Source: Snodgrassella sp. CFCC 13594 (GTDB lineage Bacteria; Pseudomonadota; Gammaproteobacteria; Burkholderiales; Neisseriaceae). From it: a stretch of DNA of 64,000 bases. Position 1 is the first letter of the stretch. Each line of letters begins with the position of its first letter. The stretch is from NCBI RefSeq assembly GCF_001590725.1, contig NZ_LQXR01000012.1:1-64000 (forward strand), given 5' to 3'. A model generated the notes under the pieces. It ran no database searches and had not been told where the DNA came from. It saw only the letters and a list, made by a program, of their open reading frames with translations. Positions 21,810 to 32,219 of the stretch are shown in pieces. A program made the translations under genes and the position numbers.

Positions 21810-22256
21810 ATGAAGCATCAATCTATCCTATTTTATGGTTTAGTCGTAACCGGCTTACTGATGAGCACAAGCGCTATGGCACAGGTGTACGAGTGCCGCG
21901 ACAGCCGTGGTAACCGGCTCTACACTGAGCAACCCAACGGCAACCACTGCCGTGCTGTTGCTGTTCGAAATACCGGTACCTTCTCAAGCGTTCCAGCCTA
22001 TCAGGCGCCCACCAGCAGTAGCCAAAGTCCAGCCGCCAAGGAATCTGCTGTACCACAAAACCACGGCAATTCAGCCCAAGTTCAGGCAGCCCAAAAACAG
22101 CTGCGTGACGCCCAGCAAGCTCTGGAATCAGGTAAACAAGTTCGCTACGGCAATGAGCGCAATTACGCCAAATACCTTGAACGCATCCAAGGCCTAGAAA
22201 ATAATGTCAAAGCCAAGCAACAAACTTTGCAACAATTACAACAAAATGTTGAATAA
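21810..22256 (+). CDS. DUF4124 domain protein, periplasmic (copy 2)
   Basis: A 148-residue paralogue of the preceding gene. Signal peptide ends STSAMAQ, then the DUF4124 segment VYECRDSRGNRLYTEQPNGNHCRA with paired cysteines, a Ser/Pro linker, and a C-terminal helix whose pattern (AQKQLRDAQQALESGKQVR...NYAKYLERIQGLE) matches the tail of copy 1 (LTQAQQALSQGRAMKGSNYNQY). Tandem duplication is the simplest explanation. Function unknown. Confidence 0.85.
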   Translation: MKHQSILFYGLVVTGLLMSTSAMAQVYECRDSRGNRLYTEQPNGNHCRAVAVRNTGTFSSVPAYQAPTSSSQSPAAKESAVPQNHGNSAQVQAAQKQLRDAQQALESGKQVRYGNERNYAKYLERIQGLENNVKAKQQTLQQLQQNVE

Positions 22257-22291
22257 GATACATAATATTTAATAAAGCACATGGAATTATA

Positions 22292-22327
22292 TAAACACTG
22301 ATGACGTTGGCATCATCGGTGTTTATT
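22292..22327. terminator. Convergent terminator
   Basis: TAAACACTGATGA and TCATCGGTGTTTA pair with one wobble around an 8-base loop, followed by T-rich sequence on plus. It overlaps the stop of the regulator gene and can serve both converging units. Confidence 0.8.
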
Positions 22328-23099
22328 TTTTAGCAGCCCTCAATTTATCTTGGCTAGCCAGCTCCCGTGACAAAACCAAACGCTTCTGCTTTTCGGTCGC
22401 CGCTTTCAAAGATTCTTCCACAAAATCAATATGAGCGCAGGCCATATCAGCAGCTTTTTTGGGCTGCCGCCGCTTAATGGCTTGATACAAGGCCCGATGC
22501 TGGGCCATTAATTGCGGCTGCCAGTCAACCACCCCAAACATATTGGCTAAATTGTCTTGAGTGTGCTGATGCAACATCCGCAATAGGCTGCCTGAAAGTT
22601 GGGCAAATAAAATATTGTGTGCCGCCTCTGCAATACTTTGATGGAATGAAACATCCGCTTGAGATTGTTGCGCCACTTGCCGCTGCTCTGTGCCCGTTTC
22701 TTCCATTTGCTTTAACCAAAACTGCATGCGTACCAAATCTTCTTCAGTACGACGCAATGCAGCCATGGATGCCAAGGTACCTTCCAAATAACGACGGAAA
22801 TCCAACACGTCATCACGCAAATAATCATGCCGGTCAATCAAGTTTTGCCAACTACCCAAGAAATCTTGATGTAAATGGGCGCTCACATAGTGCCCTCCGC
22901 CAGGTCGGGTTTCCAATAAATGCCGTGCCGCCAATAGGCTCAACGCGTCGCGCAAAGGCGGGCGTGATACACCAAATTCCTCCGCCAAATGTCGCTCTGC
23001 AGGCAACCGCTCGCCCACGGCATAAATGCCATTTAATATCCGTTCTTCCAGTACATCGGCAATTTGATCCGACAGTTTCTGCACCGCAACACGACTCAC
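22323..23099 (-). CDS. FadR/GntR-family regulator of the lactate genes (LldR/PdhR type)
   Basis: A 258-residue repressor. The N-terminal winged helix-turn-helix (IADVLEERILNGIYAVGERLPAERHLAEEFGVSRPPLRDALSLL, residues about 11-54) is typical GntR; the C-terminal half is the all-helical FCD ligand-binding domain with DVLDFRRYLEGTLASMAALR, DVSFHQSIAEAAHN and H...MA-H metal-site pattern. It is divergent from lactate permease lctP. The spacer carries a palindrome matching the PdhR/LldR operator, so lactate or pyruvate is the probable ligand (inference). Confidence 0.88.
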   Translation of the reverse strand: MSRVAVQKLSDQIADVLEERILNGIYAVGERLPAERHLAEEFGVSRPPLRDALSLLAARHLLETRPGGGHYVSAHLHQDFLGSWQNLIDRHDYLRDDVLDFRRYLEGTLASMAALRRTEEDLVRMQFWLKQMEETGTEQRQVAQQSQADVSFHQSIAEAAHNILFAQLSGSLLRMLHQHTQDNLANMFGVVDWQPQLMAQHRALYQAIKRRQPKKAADMACAHIDFVEESLKAATEKQKRLVLSRELASQDKLRAAKK

Positions 23100-23272
23100 C
23101 TCATCTCCTTATATTATTTTAATTTGATTTAAATAATTCATTTTTACATATAAAAAAATTTATTATTATGATTTTAAATAATTATTTTTTTAAATTTATT
23201 CAAAAAAACGATTAACCAGATGCCGATTCATCAAAATATTAATAGCAACATAAATTTTAACAAATCAAAGCA

Positions 23273-23301
23273 TTGACCAGCGTGGTTAATTTTTTTAAAG
23301 T
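23273..23301 (+). promoter_or_regulatory. Possible lctP promoter
   Basis: TTGACC (23273-23278) and TAAAGT (23296-23301) are spaced 17 bases apart. The predicted start site near 23309 places the palindrome at 23318-23334 just downstream, the geometry expected for roadblock or occlusion repression. The -10 match is only 4 of 6. Confidence 0.4.
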
Positions 23302-23315
23302 ATTATCCCTATTTG

Positions 23316-23336
23316 TAAATTGGTATTACCAATTTA
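23316..23336. promoter_or_regulatory. PdhR/LldR-type operator palindrome
   Basis: The core AATTGGTATTACCAATT (23318-23334) is a perfect inverted repeat with a 3-base centre, extended by one more base pair on each side (9-bp arms in total). It fits the known PdhR box AATTGGTnnnACCAATT. It lies between the divergent regulator and lctP, 85 bases before the lctP start. Confidence 0.78.
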
Positions 23337-23420
23337 CCGAATAACCCGCAACACATCAAGTTTGATAAAGATTTTTTGAACCACAGAACAATATTATTTA
23401 TTCTGCTTTAGGAGAACCAA

Positions 23421-25064
23421 ATGGAAACTTGGGTACAAAACTACTCAGCCGTTGGCGGTAATCTGTATTTAACCGCCGCCATTGCGCTGATTCCCATTGT
23501 TTTTTTCTTTGTTGCTTTGGCCATTTTGCGTATGAAAGGCTATTTGGCTGGTGCCATTACCTTATTGTTGGCAATCGGAGTAGCAATTTTTGCTTACAAC
23601 ATGCCCACCGGCATGGCCATCTCATCTGCATTGTATGGCTTTGCATACGGCCTTTGGCCCATCGCTTGGATTATTATTACCGCAGTTTTCTTATACAAAG
23701 TCACCGTAAAAACAGGCCAATTCGACATCATCCGAGCCTCGGTACTCTCCATCACCGAAGACCAGCGCTTGCAAATGTTGCTCGTAGGCTTCTGCTTTGG
23801 TGCGTTTTTGGAAGGGGCTGCAGGCTTTGGTGCACCAGTAGCGATTACCGCCTCATTACTGGTTGGATTAGGCTTTAATCCTCTGTATGCTGCGGGTTTG
23901 TGCTTGATTGCCAATACGGCTCCAGTGGCCTTTGGTGCTTTGGGTATCCCCATTCTGGTGGGCGGCAAAGTATCTGGCTTAGATCCCTTCCACATTGGCC
24001 AATTGGCTGGTCGCCAATTGCCTATTTTGTCAATTATCGTTCCATTTTGGCTAGTCGCCATGATGGATGGCATGCGCGGCATTCGCCAAACCTGGCCAGC
24101 CATTTTGGTTGCAGGCATCACATTTGCAGTAACGCAATTTTTTACCGCCAATTTTATTGGGCCCGAACTGCCAGATGTAACCTCTGCATTGGTGAGTTTG
24201 GTGTGCTTGTCGGCATTCTTGAAAAAATGGCAACCCAAAGAAATCTTTACTTTTGCAGGCATGAAGGTACCCAATTTAAATCGTGCGGGCAGCGGGTATT
24301 CTGCAGGGCAAATCATGAAGGCTTGGTCACCTTTTGTAATATTGACGGTATTTGTTAGCATCTGGACGGTAAAAGCCATCAAAGGTGCGTTGGATAACAT
24401 CAGCCAAATCAGCATTCATTGGCCCAATCTCGACAATTTGGTGATGAAAGCTGCACCTATTGTGGCCGAACCCAAACCTTATGAAGCCGTATTTAAATTA
24501 AACTTGCTCAGTGCAGTGGGCACATCCATTTTGCTAGCGGCACTGGTTTCAGTGTGGTTGCTCAAAATGAAACCTAGCAATGCAGTGAAAACTTTTGGTG
24601 AAACCCTACACGAGTTGCGCTACCCCATTTTATCCATCGGCTTGGTATTGGCCTTTGCCTTTGTAGCCAACTATTCCGGTCTCTCCTCCACCTTAGCTCT
24701 GGTGTTGGCCGATACCGGTAAAGCATTCCCATTCTTCTCTCCTTTCTTGGGTTGGTTGGGAGTATTCCTAACAGGCTCGGACACGTCAGCCAATGCCTTA
24801 TTTGGTGCTTTGCAAGCCAGCACTGCGCATCAAGTGGGTATGCTGCCAGAACTAGCCGTGGCTGCAAACACAGTAGGTGGGGTAACGGGCAAGATGATTT
24901 CACCACAGTCTATTGCCATTGCCTGCGCAGCAGTGGGCCTAGCAGGCAAGGAATCCAACCTATTTCGTTTCACAGTAAAACACAGTTTGATCTTCTGTTT
25001 TTTTGCTGGTGTGATGTCGTTAATCCAAACGTATTTGATTCCATGGACCCTACACTTGTTTTAA
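23421..25064 (+). CDS. lctP: L-lactate permease LctP
   Basis: A 547-residue inner-membrane lactate/proton symporter of the LctP family, with 12 or more hydrophobic helices. Family features: [24 protein letters not shown] near 133-156, [14 protein letters not shown] near 167-180, and the C-terminal [23 protein letters not shown] near 447-469 and [16 protein letters not shown]. Length is standard. ATG at 23421 follows AGGAGA. It is divergent from its likely repressor and upstream of the FAD/Fe-S oxidoreductase, forming a lactate uptake and oxidation block. A terminator follows. Confidence 0.95.
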   Translation: METWVQNYSAVGGNLYLTAAIALIPIVFFFVALAILRMKGYLAGAITLLLAIGVAIFAYNMPTGMAISSALYGFAYGLWPIAWIIITAVFLYKVTVKTGQFDIIRASVLSITEDQRLQMLLVGFCFGAFLEGAAGFGAPVAITASLLVGLGFNPLYAAGLCLIANTAPVAFGALGIPILVGGKVSGLDPFHIGQLAGRQLPILSIIVPFWLVAMMDGMRGIRQTWPAILVAGITFAVTQFFTANFIGPELPDVTSALVSLVCLSAFLKKWQPKEIFTFAGMKVPNLNRAGSGYSAGQIMKAWSPFVILTVFVSIWTVKAIKGALDNISQISIHWPNLDNLVMKAAPIVAEPKPYEAVFKLNLLSAVGTSILLAALVSVWLLKMKPSNAVKTFGETLHELRYPILSIGLVLAFAFVANYSGLSSTLALVLADTGKAFPFFSPFLGWLGVFLTGSDTSANALFGALQASTAHQVGMLPELAVAANTVGGVTGKMISPQSIAIACAAVGLAGKESNLFRFTVKHSLIFCFFAGVMSLIQTYLIPWTLHLF

Positions 25065-25093
25065 CCTTTGATTAATATAGTGAAACATCATCA

Positions 25094-25120
25094 TACCCTA
25101 CCATCTGGTGGGGTATTTTT
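25094..25120 (+). terminator. Terminator after lctP
   Basis: TACCCTACCA and TGGTGGGGTA form a 10-bp stem with one wobble and a 2-base gap, followed by TTTTT. Confidence 0.82.
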
Positions 25121-25493
25121 GCTTGTCGGCGCAGGTTTAAATTGTGTAACCCAAACCAGAGTAGCTCAAGTAGTTTGGCCGGACACCTAAGATTGAATGA
25201 ACTTCTGCTGAAAATATATGGAAGAACGTCATTAAACTACATGAGAACGATTGTAAGCACGACGTTTAGCACGAAATGGCGCGCGCCCATGACGAGTGAT
25301 GACTCAGGCTGCCTGAATTGCCTATGCCGACAAAACAACACCAAAAACGCAACCACACCGCGTTTATATACACGCCTTGTATCATTTCATTGGTGCTTTG
25401 CACAAATTGGCTGTGGTTTTTATCGTAATTGGGCTAAAATAAATCCCCTTTTCTCAAAGAAATCAGCGCCGCCAGAGCGCGAATGGAACACGC
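25121..25493. other. Intergenic region between lctP and the FAD/Fe-S gene
   Basis: About 370 bases. It contains one exact uptake sequence (25306-25317) and an AT-rich part near 25430 likely to hold the promoter of the downstream gene. An open frame of 131 codons crosses it but has random-looking composition. Nothing else recognised. Confidence 0.5.
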
Positions 25494-28400
25494 ATGAGCA
25501 GCCATCCCGCACAACGCATACGCGAAATCCCCTATAATTACACCTCTTTTTCCGATCGCGAAATTGTCATCCGCCTATTGGGCACCGACGCTTGGTCCGT
25601 GTTACAGGACTTACGCGGACAGCGACGCACAGGCCGTTCGGCACGCATGTTGTTTGAAGTACTGGGTGATATTTGGGCTGTGATTCGTAACCCATACCTA
25701 ATCGATGACTTACTTGAGCATAAGCATCGCCAACTGGCTCTGGTGCGCGAGATGCGCCATCGCCTCAGTGAAATTCAAAAACGACGAGATAATAATGAGC
25801 AAGTACTGATTTTGCTTCAGGCCGCCGAAAAAGCAGTCACCACCTTTGATGAAAGCTTCGCCATCACACGCAACAAACGCGAGCAAGTATTCAAGCGCTT
25901 AAGCAAAATTACACATAAAGACAACATCCAGTTTGACGGTCTGGCACGAGTGAGCCATGTAACCGATGCCACTGACTGGCGTGTTGAATACCCATTTGTG
26001 GTACTCAATCCTGATCATGAAGATGAAGTGGCGCCATTGGTGCGCGCTTTAATTGAGCTGGAACTCACCATCATTCCGCGCGGCGGTGGTACCGGTTACA
26101 CCGGTGGTGCCATCCCGCTGGATGCCATGAGTGCCGTCATCAATACTGAAAAATTGGATCGACACAGCGGCGTCCAGTTGGTTCAACTACCAGAACTAAC
26201 CGGCTCTCGTCCTGTGATTGCTTGCGGTGCTGGCGTGGTTACCCGCCGAGTAGAGGAAGCCGCAGCCGCAGCTGGATGGGTATTTGCAGTGGACCCCACT
26301 TCCGCCGATGCCTGCTGCGTAGGTGGTAATGTGGCCATGAATGCGGGCGGGAAAAAAGCCGTATTGTGGGGCACTGCATTAGACAATCTGGCTTGGTGGA
26401 AAATGGTTAATCCACAAGGCGAATGGTTGAAAATTGAGCGGGTTCGCCACAATTTCGGCAAGATTCACGATGAAAAAACCGCAGTATTCGATGTACATAC
26501 GCTAGACCAAGACGGAAAAAATATTGTTCATACCCAACGACTCGAAATTGAAGGCCACCGTTTTCGCAAAGTAGGCTTGGGAAAAGATGTCACGGATAAA
26601 TTTCTTGCAGGGGTACCCGGTGTACAAAAAGAAGGCACAGACGGCATCATTACCAGTGTGGCGTTTGTCTTACACCGCATGCCAAAATTTACCCGTACCG
26701 TCTGTATGGAGTTTTTTGGCACCGTGGCCAATGCCACCCCTGCCATTGTAGAGGTGCGCGATTATTTACTGGGCCATGAAAGCGTTCAACTGGCGGGTTT
26801 AGAGCACTTGGATTGGCGCTATGTCCGTGCAGTTGGCTATGCCACCAAAGCAGCAGGCAAAGGGCGCCCCAAAATGGTATTGCTGGCAGACATCGTGTCT
26901 GATGATGAAGCTGCTGTTCAGGCAGCCGCTGCCCACATTGTACGCCTAGCCAATGCCCGAGATGGCGAGGCTTTATCGCAGTGACCCCAGAAGCGCGCAA
27001 AACATTCTGGCTCGATCGCTCACGCACTGCTGCCATCGCCAAACACACCAATGCGTTCAAAATCAATGAAGATGTGGTCATCCCGTTAGAGCGACTGGGT
27101 GAATATTCTGACGGCATTGAGCGCATCAACATTGAATTGTCCATTCAAAACAAGCTGGCCCTGTGCGATGCTTTGATTGATTATTTGCAAACCAAGCTGC
27201 CTGTCGACAAGCTGGATACTGACCTCTCCAGCAAAGAATTGCTGGGTTCGCGCAAACAACATGCCCTGGATTATGTGCGTCAAATTGAGGAACGTTGGCG
27301 CTGGCTGCTGACCCATCTGGATGCCCCGCTCACCGAATACTTGCATGAGTTTCCGCAAAAATTGGAAGATGATGCGCCTGCTGGCGAGCATTCCTGTTTC
27401 ATTGCCATGCGCGATTTCCGTTTGCGCGTATCAGTGAAGCGCGACATCATGAAGCCGTTGTCTGAAATTTTCAGCGGCAAAACCGATACCCTGATTTTAC
27501 AGCAACTGGCCAAAATCCACGGCCAAGTGGTGCGCGGCCGGGTATTTGTGGCCTTGCACATGCATGCCGGTGATGGCAATGTGCACACCAATATTCCCGT
27601 CAATTCTGACGACTATGACATGCTTCAAACGGCACACCAGGCTGTCGCCCGCATCATGAAACTCGCTCGCCATCTCAACGGCGTCATTTCCGGTGAACAT
27701 GGCATTGGCATTACCAAGCTGGAGTTTTTGAGTGCGGAAGAAATGCAGCCTTATTGGGACTACAAAAAACAGGTCGACCCAGAAGGACGCTTTAATCGCG
27801 GCAAACTCATGCCAGGCGCCAATCTGGAAATGGCCTATACCCCTTCATTTGAGCTTTTGGGCGTGGAATCACTGATTCTGGAGCAATCCGACTTGGGTAC
27901 CATTGCTGATTCGGTTAAAGATTGCTTGCGTTGTGGTAAATGCAAACCTGTGTGTTCTACTCATGTACCGCGAGCCAATTTACTCTATTCCCCGCGCAAC
28001 AAAATTCTTGGGGTGGGCTTATTAACAGAAGCTTTTTTGTATGAAGAACAAACGCGTCGAGGCGTATCTTTAAAACATTTTACCGAACTCAATGATGTAG
28101 CAGATCACTGCACGGTCTGCCACCGCTGTGTTAAACCTTGTCCGGTGAATATTGATTTTGGTGATGTAACCGTGGCCATCCGCAATTATTTGCGCAAAAC
28201 CGGGAAAAAACGCTTCAACCCCACGGTAGCGATGGGCATGGCTTTTCTGAATGCGACGGATCCCAATACAATTAAAGCTTTGCGCGCAGGTGTGGTGCGC
28301 ATGGGCTTTAAATTGCAAAATTGGGGTTATGAACTGGGCAAGTATTTCAGCTTGGGTCTGATTAAAAAACAAAAAGCAGCACCACGCGCAACGTTAGGCA

Positions 28401-29323
28401 AACCGCAGATCCGTGAAGAGGTCATTCACTTTGTGAATCGACCACTTCCACGGCATGTGCCCATCAAAACCGCTCGGGCACTTTTAAACATCGAAGACGA
28501 CAAAACCGTGCCCATCATCCGCAACCCCGCCATCGGCGAAGAAGCGGAAGCGGTTTTTTATTTTCCAGGCTGCGGCTCGGAGCGCTTATTTAGCCAAATC
28601 GGCTTGGCCACACAAGCCATGCTGTGGCATGCAGGCGTGCAAACCGTGCTGCCACCGGGCTATCTGTGCTGTGGCTACCCTCAGACTGCAGGCGGCAACA
28701 AAGATAAAGGCGACCAGATTACCATGGAGAATCGGGTTTTATTCCATCGAGTGGCCAACACGCTGAATTACCTCGACATCAAAACCGTGGTAGTGAGCTG
28801 CGGAACGTGCTATGACCAGCTGGCAGATTATCACTTCGATAAAATTTTCCCCGGTAGCCGCGTCATCGACATCCATGAATTTTTACTGGAAAAAGGCATT
28901 AAGCTTGATGGTATTGAGGGCCGCCAATACCTGTATCATGATCCCTGCCACAGCCCTATGAAAACCACTCAACCAATTAAAATTGTGAATGAGTTAATGG
29001 GCCAATCGGTGCCATTGAGTGACCGGTGCTGCGGTGAATCAGGGATGTTTGCCGTGAGCCGGCCCGACATCGCTACCCAAGTGCGATTCCGTAAATTGGA
29101 AGAGATTGAAAAAGGCAAAGCGCAGCTGCCGCAAGGTGAGCCGGTAAAGATCCTCACCAGCTGTCCTGCATGTTTGCAAGGTTTGAGTCGCTATGAAGAT
29201 GATGCCGATATCAAAGCTGACTACATCGTCATTGAGATGGCCAAACACATCTTGGGTGACAACTGGCAAAACGAATTTGTCCAGAGAGCCAGCCACGGTG
29301 GCATTGAAAGGGTGTTGCTGTAA
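25494..29323 (+). pseudogene. Giant FAD/FMN-binding and Fe-S oxidoreductase (DUF3683), one apparent frameshift
   Basis: A D-lactate-dehydrogenase/glycolate-oxidase-like flavoprotein, about 1277 residues when joined. Order: DUF3683 ([22 protein letters not shown] to about residue 100), FAD-binding PCMH domain ([16 protein letters not shown]), C-terminal oxidase domain (HMHAGDGNVHTNIPVN, GEHGIGITKLEFL), two 4Fe-4S motifs (CLRCGKCKPVC, CTVCHRCVKPCP) and cysteine-rich CCG domains (FFPGCGSERL-like, CCGYPQTAGG, SCGTCYDQL, HDPCHSPM, RCCGESG). The frame breaks at 26972-26974: ...DGEA then LSQ-stop, while [13 protein letters not shown] continues in the next frame, as expected if TTTT lost one T. In Neisseria it is one protein. 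The neighbouring lactate permease suggests D-lactate or a similar 2-hydroxy acid as substrate (inference). Confidence 0.88.
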
Positions 29324-29339
29324 TTGGTTTAGGTAAATA

Positions 29340-29374
29340 AAAAGGCTGCCTGAACGTTTCAGGCAGCCTTTTTT
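29340..29374. terminator. Bidirectional terminator made of an uptake-sequence pair
   Basis: AGGCTGCCTGAA (29343-29354) and TTCAGGCAGCCT (29358-29369) form a near-perfect stem with a 3-base loop, A-run left and T-run right. It separates the convergent oxidoreductase and glnS genes. Confidence 0.93.
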
Positions 29375-29388
29375 GTCAATAGACAATC

Positions 29389-31074
29389 TTATTTATGGGT
29401 ATTCTGCCACGTATCGCGCAAGGTCACCGTGCGGTTAAATACAGGTTTTTCAGCAGTGTAATCATAGCGATCTGTCACAAAATAACCCAAGCGTTCAAAT
29501 TGATAATGCGCTTCCGGTGCCAAAGTTTTGGCCACAGGTTCCACCCAAGCATCAATTTCGGTCATGGAATCGCCATTCAAAAAATCAGTAAAATCAAGGT
29601 ATTGACCATCTTCACCACGCACAGCATCTGGGCGCTCTACAGTAAATAGGCGGTCATATAAGCGCACTGTTGCCGACACAGCATGATCAGTCGAAAGCCA
29701 ATGGATAACACCTTTTACTTTGCGACCTTCTGGTTTTTTGCCCAACGTATCGTGATCAATTCGGCACTTGAGCAAAACCACACGACCGCTGCTGTCCTGC
29801 ACCACTTCCTCACATTTGATGACGTAGCTGTAGCGCAAGCGCACTTCACCACCTGGCGTTAACCGTTGCCACCCTTTCGGCGGCTCCATGGCAAAGTCGT
29901 TGGCTTCGATATACAGTGTTTTGCTCAACGGCATCATCCGCTCGCCCATTTCAGGCTGATTGGGGTGAAATGGCGCCATGCGGCTTTCAGTGGCGGCTTC
30001 GTCATAATTGACCAATTCCACTTTAATCGGATTCAGCACCGCAATCATGCGTGGTGCGGCATGCTCCAACTCTTCTCGAATGGCACTTTCCAACACACCC
30101 ATGTCAACCACATTTTCACTCTTGGAAATACCAACCCGTTTGGCAAACAGGCGTAAACCCTCTGGGGTATAACCTCGGCGACGCATGCCGGAAATCGTGG
30201 GCATGCGGGGATCATCCCAACCTTGCACATGACCTTGAGTAACCAATTGATTGAGCTTACGTTTAGAGGTAATGGAATACAACAATTCCAAACGTGAAAA
30301 TTCATACTGATGTGGATGATTGTCAATGGCAATGTTGTCCACCACCCAGTCATACAAAGGACGATGTGCTTCAAATTCCAAGGTACACAAAGAATGTGTG
30401 ATGTGCTCTAATGCATCTGAAATCGCATGGGTAAAATCATACATGGGATAAATCACCCATTTATCGCCGGTACGATGGTGGTGCACACGCCGGATGCGAT
30501 AAATCACAGGATCTCGCATATTGATGTTGCCTGCGGCCATGTCGATTTTCAAACGCAAGGTTTTACTGCCATCGGGGAATTCACCGGTGCGCATGCGTTC
30601 AAATAAATCTAAATTTTCGTCAATACTGCGTTCACGATAAGGGCTATTTTTGCCTGCTTGGGTCAATGTTCCACGGTACTCGCGCATTTCTTCTGCATCT
30701 AAATCATCGACATACGCTTTACCATCACGAATCAATTGCAGTGCAAACGCGTATAACTGATCAAAATAATCAGAAGCGAAATGTTCTTCATGCCAATGAA
30801 AACCCAACCATTGCACATCTTCCTTAATGGCGCGCACATATTCTTCGGATTCTTTTTCCGGATTGGTGTCATCAAAACGTAGATTGCACAAGCCGTCATA
30901 GAGGTAAGCCAAGCCAAAATTCAAGCAAATGGATTTGGCATGGCCGATGTGTAGATAGCCATTTGGCTCAGGCGGAAAGCGCGTTTGGATGCGGGCGTAT
31001 TTGCCGCTGGCCAAATCTTCTTCAATAATGGTGCGAATGAAATGATTATCGGCGAATTGATCTTTGTTTAACAT
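29389..31074 (-). CDS. glnS: Glutaminyl-tRNA synthetase
   Basis: Charges tRNA-Gln with glutamine. The 561-residue class I synthetase has the HIGH-type motif [18 protein letters not shown] near residues 33-50, the KMSKS-like loop [21 protein letters not shown], and the C-terminal anticodon-binding barrels. Length matches bacterial GlnS. ATG at 31074 begins [16 protein letters not shown] single gene with its terminator at the convergent hairpin. Confidence 0.97.
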   Translation of the reverse strand: MLNKDQFADNHFIRTIIEEDLASGKYARIQTRFPPEPNGYLHIGHAKSICLNFGLAYLYDGLCNLRFDDTNPEKESEEYVRAIKEDVQWLGFHWHEEHFASDYFDQLYAFALQLIRDGKAYVDDLDAEEMREYRGTLTQAGKNSPYRERSIDENLDLFERMRTGEFPDGSKTLRLKIDMAAGNINMRDPVIYRIRRVHHHRTGDKWVIYPMYDFTHAISDALEHITHSLCTLEFEAHRPLYDWVVDNIAIDNHPHQYEFSRLELLYSITSKRKLNQLVTQGHVQGWDDPRMPTISGMRRRGYTPEGLRLFAKRVGISKSENVVDMGVLESAIREELEHAAPRMIAVLNPIKVELVNYDEAATESRMAPFHPNQPEMGERMMPLSKTLYIEANDFAMEPPKGWQRLTPGGEVRLRYSYVIKCEEVVQDSSGRVVLLKCRIDHDTLGKKPEGRKVKGVIHWLSTDHAVSATVRLYDRLFTVERPDAVRGEDGQYLDFTDFLNGDSMTEIDAWVEPVAKTLAPEAHYQFERLGYFVTDRYDYTAEKPVFNRTVTLRDTWQNTHK

Positions 31075-31201
31075 AACCGGTCGATTGAGTGAGTAAGCGA
31101 TTGCTGACGGTTTTAAAGCAAATTTTTGCCCCTAAATTAGCCCGCCAAACTGTTTTTTATTATACCTGATTTTGCTCTGCAACATCGGCTGCCTGAAAAC
31201 A

Positions 31202-31232
31202 CAACAGCCTCTGCAATAAGCAGAGGCTGTTG
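31202..31232 (-). terminator. Terminator after the amino-acid-binding lipoprotein gene
   Basis: A 13-bp perfect stem (CAACAGCCTCTGC / GCAGAGGCTGTTG) with a 5-base loop, 14 bases past the gene end. On minus it is followed by TGTTTTC. Confidence 0.85.
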
Positions 31233-31245
31233 CTGTTAACCTACC

Positions 31246-32097
31246 TTAATTACTGGCAGCTGAAGCCGTGGAAGCTGCAGCAGCATCTTTACTACCACTG
31301 AAATACTTGGCATAAATTTTATCATACTCACCATCTGCTTTAATGGCCGCAATACCATCATTCAGGGTTTTCAGTAATTCATCATTACGGCCTTTTTTCA
31401 CTGCAAAGCCATAAAATTCTTTTTCGAATGCCGGATCAACCATAGTATGCAATTTAGCATCTGGATTGTTGTTAACAAAATTTTGTACCACCCCATTGTC
31501 GCCCACAGACGCATCTACGCCACCATTGAGCAATTCTTTTAAAGCCAGCGGCATAGATTCAAAGCGTTTGATACTGGAACTTTCTTTACCCAATAATTTC
31601 TGTACCACCTCATCCCCTGTCGTGCCTGTTTGTACAGACACCAAATGCCCTTTTAAATCAGCAAACGATTTAATACTGCTGCCCTTAGCGCCAGTCACAA
31701 TCATTTGCGTGGCTTCAAAATAAGGCTCAGAAAAATCCATGCTTTGTTTGCGTTCATCTGTGATGGTGACGCTGGACGCCACAATATCCGCATCGCCTGT
31801 ATTCAACGTTGCAAAAATACCTTCCCAAGGCGTATTTTTAAACTGCAATTTGATATTTTGCTTAGCGGCGATGGCATCCAATACCTCGCGAGTGAAGCCG
31901 ACAATCTGCCCATTCTCTTCATATTCAAAGGGTGCATAAGTGGCATCAGTAGCCACCACATAAGCTTTACCTGCAGCAGCGGTGCTGGCGGCAGAAGCGC
32001 CCGATGCCGCAGGCGCGCTTTTTTCACCCGAACATGCACCCAATGTCAATGCAGCTGCAATCGCAGCCAATGAATAAGACCATTTTCCTTGCAACAT
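31246..32097 (-). CDS. Amino-acid ABC transporter substrate-binding lipoprotein
   Basis: A family 3 solute-binding protein, about 283 residues, anchored by lipid: signal peptide MLQGKWSYSLAAIAAALTLGAC with lipobox LGAC, then an Ala/Ser spacer. The core has YVVATDATYAPFEYEENGQIVGF, the family signature GFTREVLDAIAAKQNIKLQF, SVTITDERKQSMDFSEPYF and VQTGTTGDEVV. These fit basic or polar amino acids, but specificity is not clear. Start at 32097; the longer frame adds residues before a normal signal peptide. The matching permease and ATPase genes are not in the window. Confidence 0.9.
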   Translation of the reverse strand: MLQGKWSYSLAAIAAALTLGACSGEKSAPAASGASAASTAAAGKAYVVATDATYAPFEYEENGQIVGFTREVLDAIAAKQNIKLQFKNTPWEGIFATLNTGDADIVASSVTITDERKQSMDFSEPYFEATQMIVTGAKGSSIKSFADLKGHLVSVQTGTTGDEVVQKLLGKESSSIKRFESMPLALKELLNGGVDASVGDNGVVQNFVNNNPDAKLHTMVDPAFEKEFYGFAVKKGRNDELLKTLNDGIAAIKADGEYDKIYAKYFSGSKDAAAASTASAASN

Positions 32098-32219
32098 GTT
32101 TTTCTCCCTCAAGATATGAATGGCGATTGCCAGCTGGTGCTTATCATACACAGGCTGACCATGCTTGCAAGAAATAACAAAAAATCTGATGTAAGTAAAC
32201 CTTCGCGGCCAAGGGCGGA

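Noticed and set aside
23594..24415. 273-codon antisense frame inside lctP
   Set aside because: Shadow frame; lctP has full family motifs.
25142..25537. 131-codon open frame between lctP and the FAD/Fe-S gene
   Set aside because: Random-looking composition, no ribosome site, overlaps the start of a well-supported gene in another frame.
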